Shown one piece after another: positions 11,883 through 13,288 of a stretch of 13,288 bases of DNA; position 1 is the stretch's first letter; every line of letters begins with the position of its first letter. The DNA comes from UBA1568 sp964488025 (GTDB lineage: Bacteria > Patescibacteriota > Minisyncoccia > Moranbacterales > UBA1568). The stretch lies in NCBI GenBank assembly GCA_964488025.1, contig CAZATJ010000020.1, positions 1-13,288 of the forward strand, written 5' to 3'. The notes under the pieces are model-generated. The model did no database searches and had not been told where the DNA came from. It was given only the letters and a program-made list of their open reading frames with translations. Both the position numbers and the translations under genes were made by a program.

Positions 11883-12281
11883 ATGCAATACTTTCTTGCG
11901 GTCAAAGGAATCATTCAGAAGGATGGAAAGATTCTCGTATTGAAGCGAAGTGATACGGATGACCATAGGCCAGGCGTTTGGGAAACGGTGGGCGGTGGAA
12001 TGGATAAAGAAGAGTCGCCACAAGAAGCTCTCCTTCGGGAAATTACTGAAGAGACTGGTCTTGTAGTTAGTGTAAGTAGCCCGTTTAACGTGTTTGCTTT
12101 CAAAAAAGATACAGGCGAGTTCAAAGTGGGGATTACTTTTCTGTGTGAATATGTGAGCGGGGAGGTAAAGCTCAGCGATGAACACAGTGAGTATCGCTGG
12201 ATTGATGCGAAAGAGTTTGCCCAATTGGAATCTGTGCCGTCGCTGCACGAAGAGATTGATCGGTATGCCAAACTTCAGTAA
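11883..12281 (+). CDS. Nudix hydrolase
   Basis: A 132-residue single-domain Nudix enzyme that hydrolyses a nucleoside diphosphate linked to another moiety. The Nudix box is complete: Gly38-x5-Glu44-x7-Arg52-Glu53-ITEETGL, including the metal-binding REITEE. The upstream strand KDGKILVLKRS and the PGVWETVGGGMDKEE loop resemble the MutT/8-oxo-dGTPase and NTP-pyrophosphatase-like group, but the substrate cannot be named. A GGAAAG ribosome site precedes the ATG. The gene starts 16 nt after the Fic stop and shares the same terminator (12421-12447), so the two are very probably one operon. A functional link to nucleotide metabolism or AMPylation is possible but inferred. Confidence 0.92.
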   Translation: MQYFLAVKGIIQKDGKILVLKRSDTDDHRPGVWETVGGGMDKEESPQEALLREITEETGLVVSVSSPFNVFAFKKDTGEFKVGITFLCEYVSGEVKLSDEHSEYRWIDAKEFAQLESVPSLHEEIDRYAKLQ

Positions 12282-12420
12282 AAGAATAGTGAAATGCATG
12301 GCAGGGTAAACTTTTATGTACCTTGTTCCATAAATTTCTTTAGTCCAAAGGAGTAAAACTTTGCGGTCTTATCCTCCTGTAGAGGGTTCTCATAGCAGCT
12401 ATCAGGCGGAGCAGCTAAAG
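12282..12420 (+). other. 3' untranslated region of the Fic-Nudix unit, possibly structured
   Basis: No coding frame is seen between the Nudix stop and the terminator. Several short inverted repeats occur (CCTC-ctgta-GAGG; ATAGC-a-GCTAT within about 12370-12405), and the G+C content is higher than in the flanks. It could be a folded 3' UTR or a small RNA ending at the terminator, but no known RNA family was recognised. Confidence 0.3.
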
Positions 12421-12447
12421 ACAGGGCTTAATAAAGCCTTGTTTTTT
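12421..12447 (+). terminator. Intrinsic terminator closing the Fic-Nudix unit
   Basis: ACAGGGCTT (12421-12429) pairs with AAGCCTTGT (12434-12442), including one G-U pair, around an AATA loop, followed by a T-run to 12447. Confidence 0.88.
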
Positions 12448-12471
12448 GTTACCTAGGATAGGATTCGAACG

Positions 12472-12480
12472 TGGTATATT
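12472..12480 (+). promoter_or_regulatory. Extended -10 promoter for the peptidase S51 gene
   Basis: TGGTATATT fits the TGn-TATAnT pattern seen at other genes in this window and lies 26 bp upstream of the ATG at 12507. Confidence 0.5.
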
Positions 12481-12506
12481 AGATATCAAGCGTTAGTATC
12501 AATTTT

Positions 12507-13250
12507 ATGAAAACCATAGTCGCTATTGGAGGAGGAGAACTAAAGGACTTAGAAACTCTTCCGATTGATCGTGTTATCGTGAGGCTATCAAAAAAGAAGC
12601 GTCCGAGAGCGCTCTTTATTCCGACGGCCAGCAACGACGCCGCGGGATATTGGGAGACGTTTCAATTTGTCTATGGTGAGAAACTTGGATGTGAGACCGA
12701 TGTGTTGTTTCTTATCCGTGAGAGGCTTTCTAAAAAACAAATTGAAGAAAAGGTTCTTTCGGCCGACATTATTTATGTTGGCGGGGGAAATACGATTCGC
12801 ATGCTTCGGATATGGAAAAAATATGGCGTTGATAAGCTGTTGCGGAGAGCGTACGAAAAAGGTGTCATTCTCTCTGGTCTGAGTGCGGGTGCGATTGCCT
12901 GGTTTCGATACGGGTCTAGTGATTCTCGGCGGTTCATGAAAAACGGTAAGTCAGTTGAGTCACTTATGAGAGTTTCTGCACTCGGATTATTACCGTTTAC
13001 CGTCAGTCCTCATCATATTCGAGAAAAGAAGTTACGCGATCCTGGTATCAAGGAGATGATGTTGAGGACGCCAGGCATTGCTTTGGCACTGGATGATAAT
13101 TCTGCAATCCTCGTTCAGAATGACAGGTTTGAAATCCTCCGTTCGAAGCCGGGCGTCAAAATTAAAAAAGTCTTTAAAAGAAATGGGAAAATCGAATCAA
13201 AACCATTGAAAGACTCAGGGATGCTCGAGGAACTATCCGCAAAGAGCTAG
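12507..13250 (+). CDS. Peptidase S51 family protein (PepE-like dipeptidase)
   Basis: 247 residues, close to the usual size of peptidase E. It begins KTIVAIGGGEL, followed by RALFIPTASND, the glycine-rich YVGGGNTIRML (about 90-101), and the nucleophile elbow LSGLSAGAIAWF with Ser126. The later SPHH and ALDDNSAIL motifs are also typical. Family members of the PepE type cleave N-terminal Asp-X dipeptides; related members are cyanophycinases or Gly-X hydrolases, so specificity is uncertain. The C-terminus is lysine-rich. No clear Shine-Dalgarno site is seen. The gene has its own promoter after the upstream terminator. Confidence 0.88.
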   Translation: MKTIVAIGGGELKDLETLPIDRVIVRLSKKKRPRALFIPTASNDAAGYWETFQFVYGEKLGCETDVLFLIRERLSKKQIEEKVLSADIIYVGGGNTIRMLRIWKKYGVDKLLRRAYEKGVILSGLSAGAIAWFRYGSSDSRRFMKNGKSVESLMRVSALGLLPFTVSPHHIREKKLRDPGIKEMMLRTPGIALALDDNSAILVQNDRFEILRSKPGVKIKKVFKRNGKIESKPLKDSGMLEELSAKS

Positions 13251-13286
13251 AAGTTTCTGCACTTCTCTCAATGAAACAACTGGATC
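13233..13286 (-). CDS. Possible C-terminal end of a convergent gene (partial)
   Basis: On the minus strand an open frame enters from the right edge (DPVVSLREVQKLLALCG) and stops at 13233-13235, overlapping the end of the peptidase gene by 18 bp. Eighteen codons are too few to judge, and this may be chance. Confidence 0.2.
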   Translation of the reverse strand, partial: DPVVSLREVQKLLALCG

Positions 13287-13288
13287 AG

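Noticed and set aside
12459..12476. Degraded inverted tRNA at the right flank of the Fic-Nudix cassette
   Set aside because: Only the T loop and one T-stem strand match a tRNA. The other stem strand does not pair and no acceptor or anticodon arm is present.
1..13288. CRISPR array, or UGA recoding as in some CPR lineages
   Set aside because: No regularly spaced repeats of CRISPR size are seen. TGA ends dnaG, the HNH gene and the transposase at sensible places, so the standard code applies.

Overview
The window (about 13.3 kb, moderate G+C, standard genetic code with TGA used as a stop) looks like bacterial chromosome from a small-genome, fermentative lineage. My best guess is Candidate Phyla Radiation/Patescibacteria, probably near Parcubacteria. 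The reasons are the tRNA genes without an encoded CCA, a tRNA interrupted by a self-splicing intron, many starts with poor Shine-Dalgarno sites or very short leaders, a lysine-rich tail on RpoD, and a small mscL and NAD(P)-malic enzyme set. This assignment is inference; no rRNA is present to settle it.

Layout: (1) 1-54 is the 3' end of tRNA-Ser(GGA). (2) 250-877 is a 628-bp IS1595-type element with near-perfect 22-bp terminal inverted repeats whose transposase has lost the segment holding the first catalytic Asp. (3) On the minus strand, a PfkB-type kinase and a HAD-type phosphatase form a two-gene unit with a strong promoter; the two genes are separated by a perfect 15-bp inverted repeat. 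(4) On the plus strand: pirin, then mscL and malic enzyme, then a membrane-anchored LytR_C protein. (5) The conserved dnaG-rpoD pair follows; dnaG carries a 7-nt tandem repeat inside the gene, and RpoD has a histone-H1-like N-terminal tail of about 110 residues. (6) A zinc M15 peptidase gene follows, ending in a strong terminator.

(7) The most striking locus is 10009-10634: a tRNA-Asn gene split inside its anticodon by a group I intron of about 554 nt. The intron encodes a small HNH homing endonuclease. P1, P3-P9 and the R/S core elements can be traced by eye. (8) Downstream of the tRNA terminator is a Fic-Nudix two-gene cassette behind an unusual AT-rich promoter with 10-bp tandem repeats. 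It is flanked by two similar terminator/GTTACC/TTCGAAC segments, suggesting insertion or duplication next to the tRNA. (9) A peptidase S51 (PepE-like) gene closes the window.

How the genes relate: dnaG-rpoD is the replication/transcription core pair. Malic enzyme links malate to pyruvate. MscL, LytR_C and the M15 peptidase belong to envelope and osmotic biology. Pirin, HAD, PfkB, Nudix, Fic and PepE are small housekeeping or regulatory enzymes. Several plus-strand genes share an extended -10 promoter (TGnTATAcT-like) and the terminators are clear, so most units appear to be transcribed separately.
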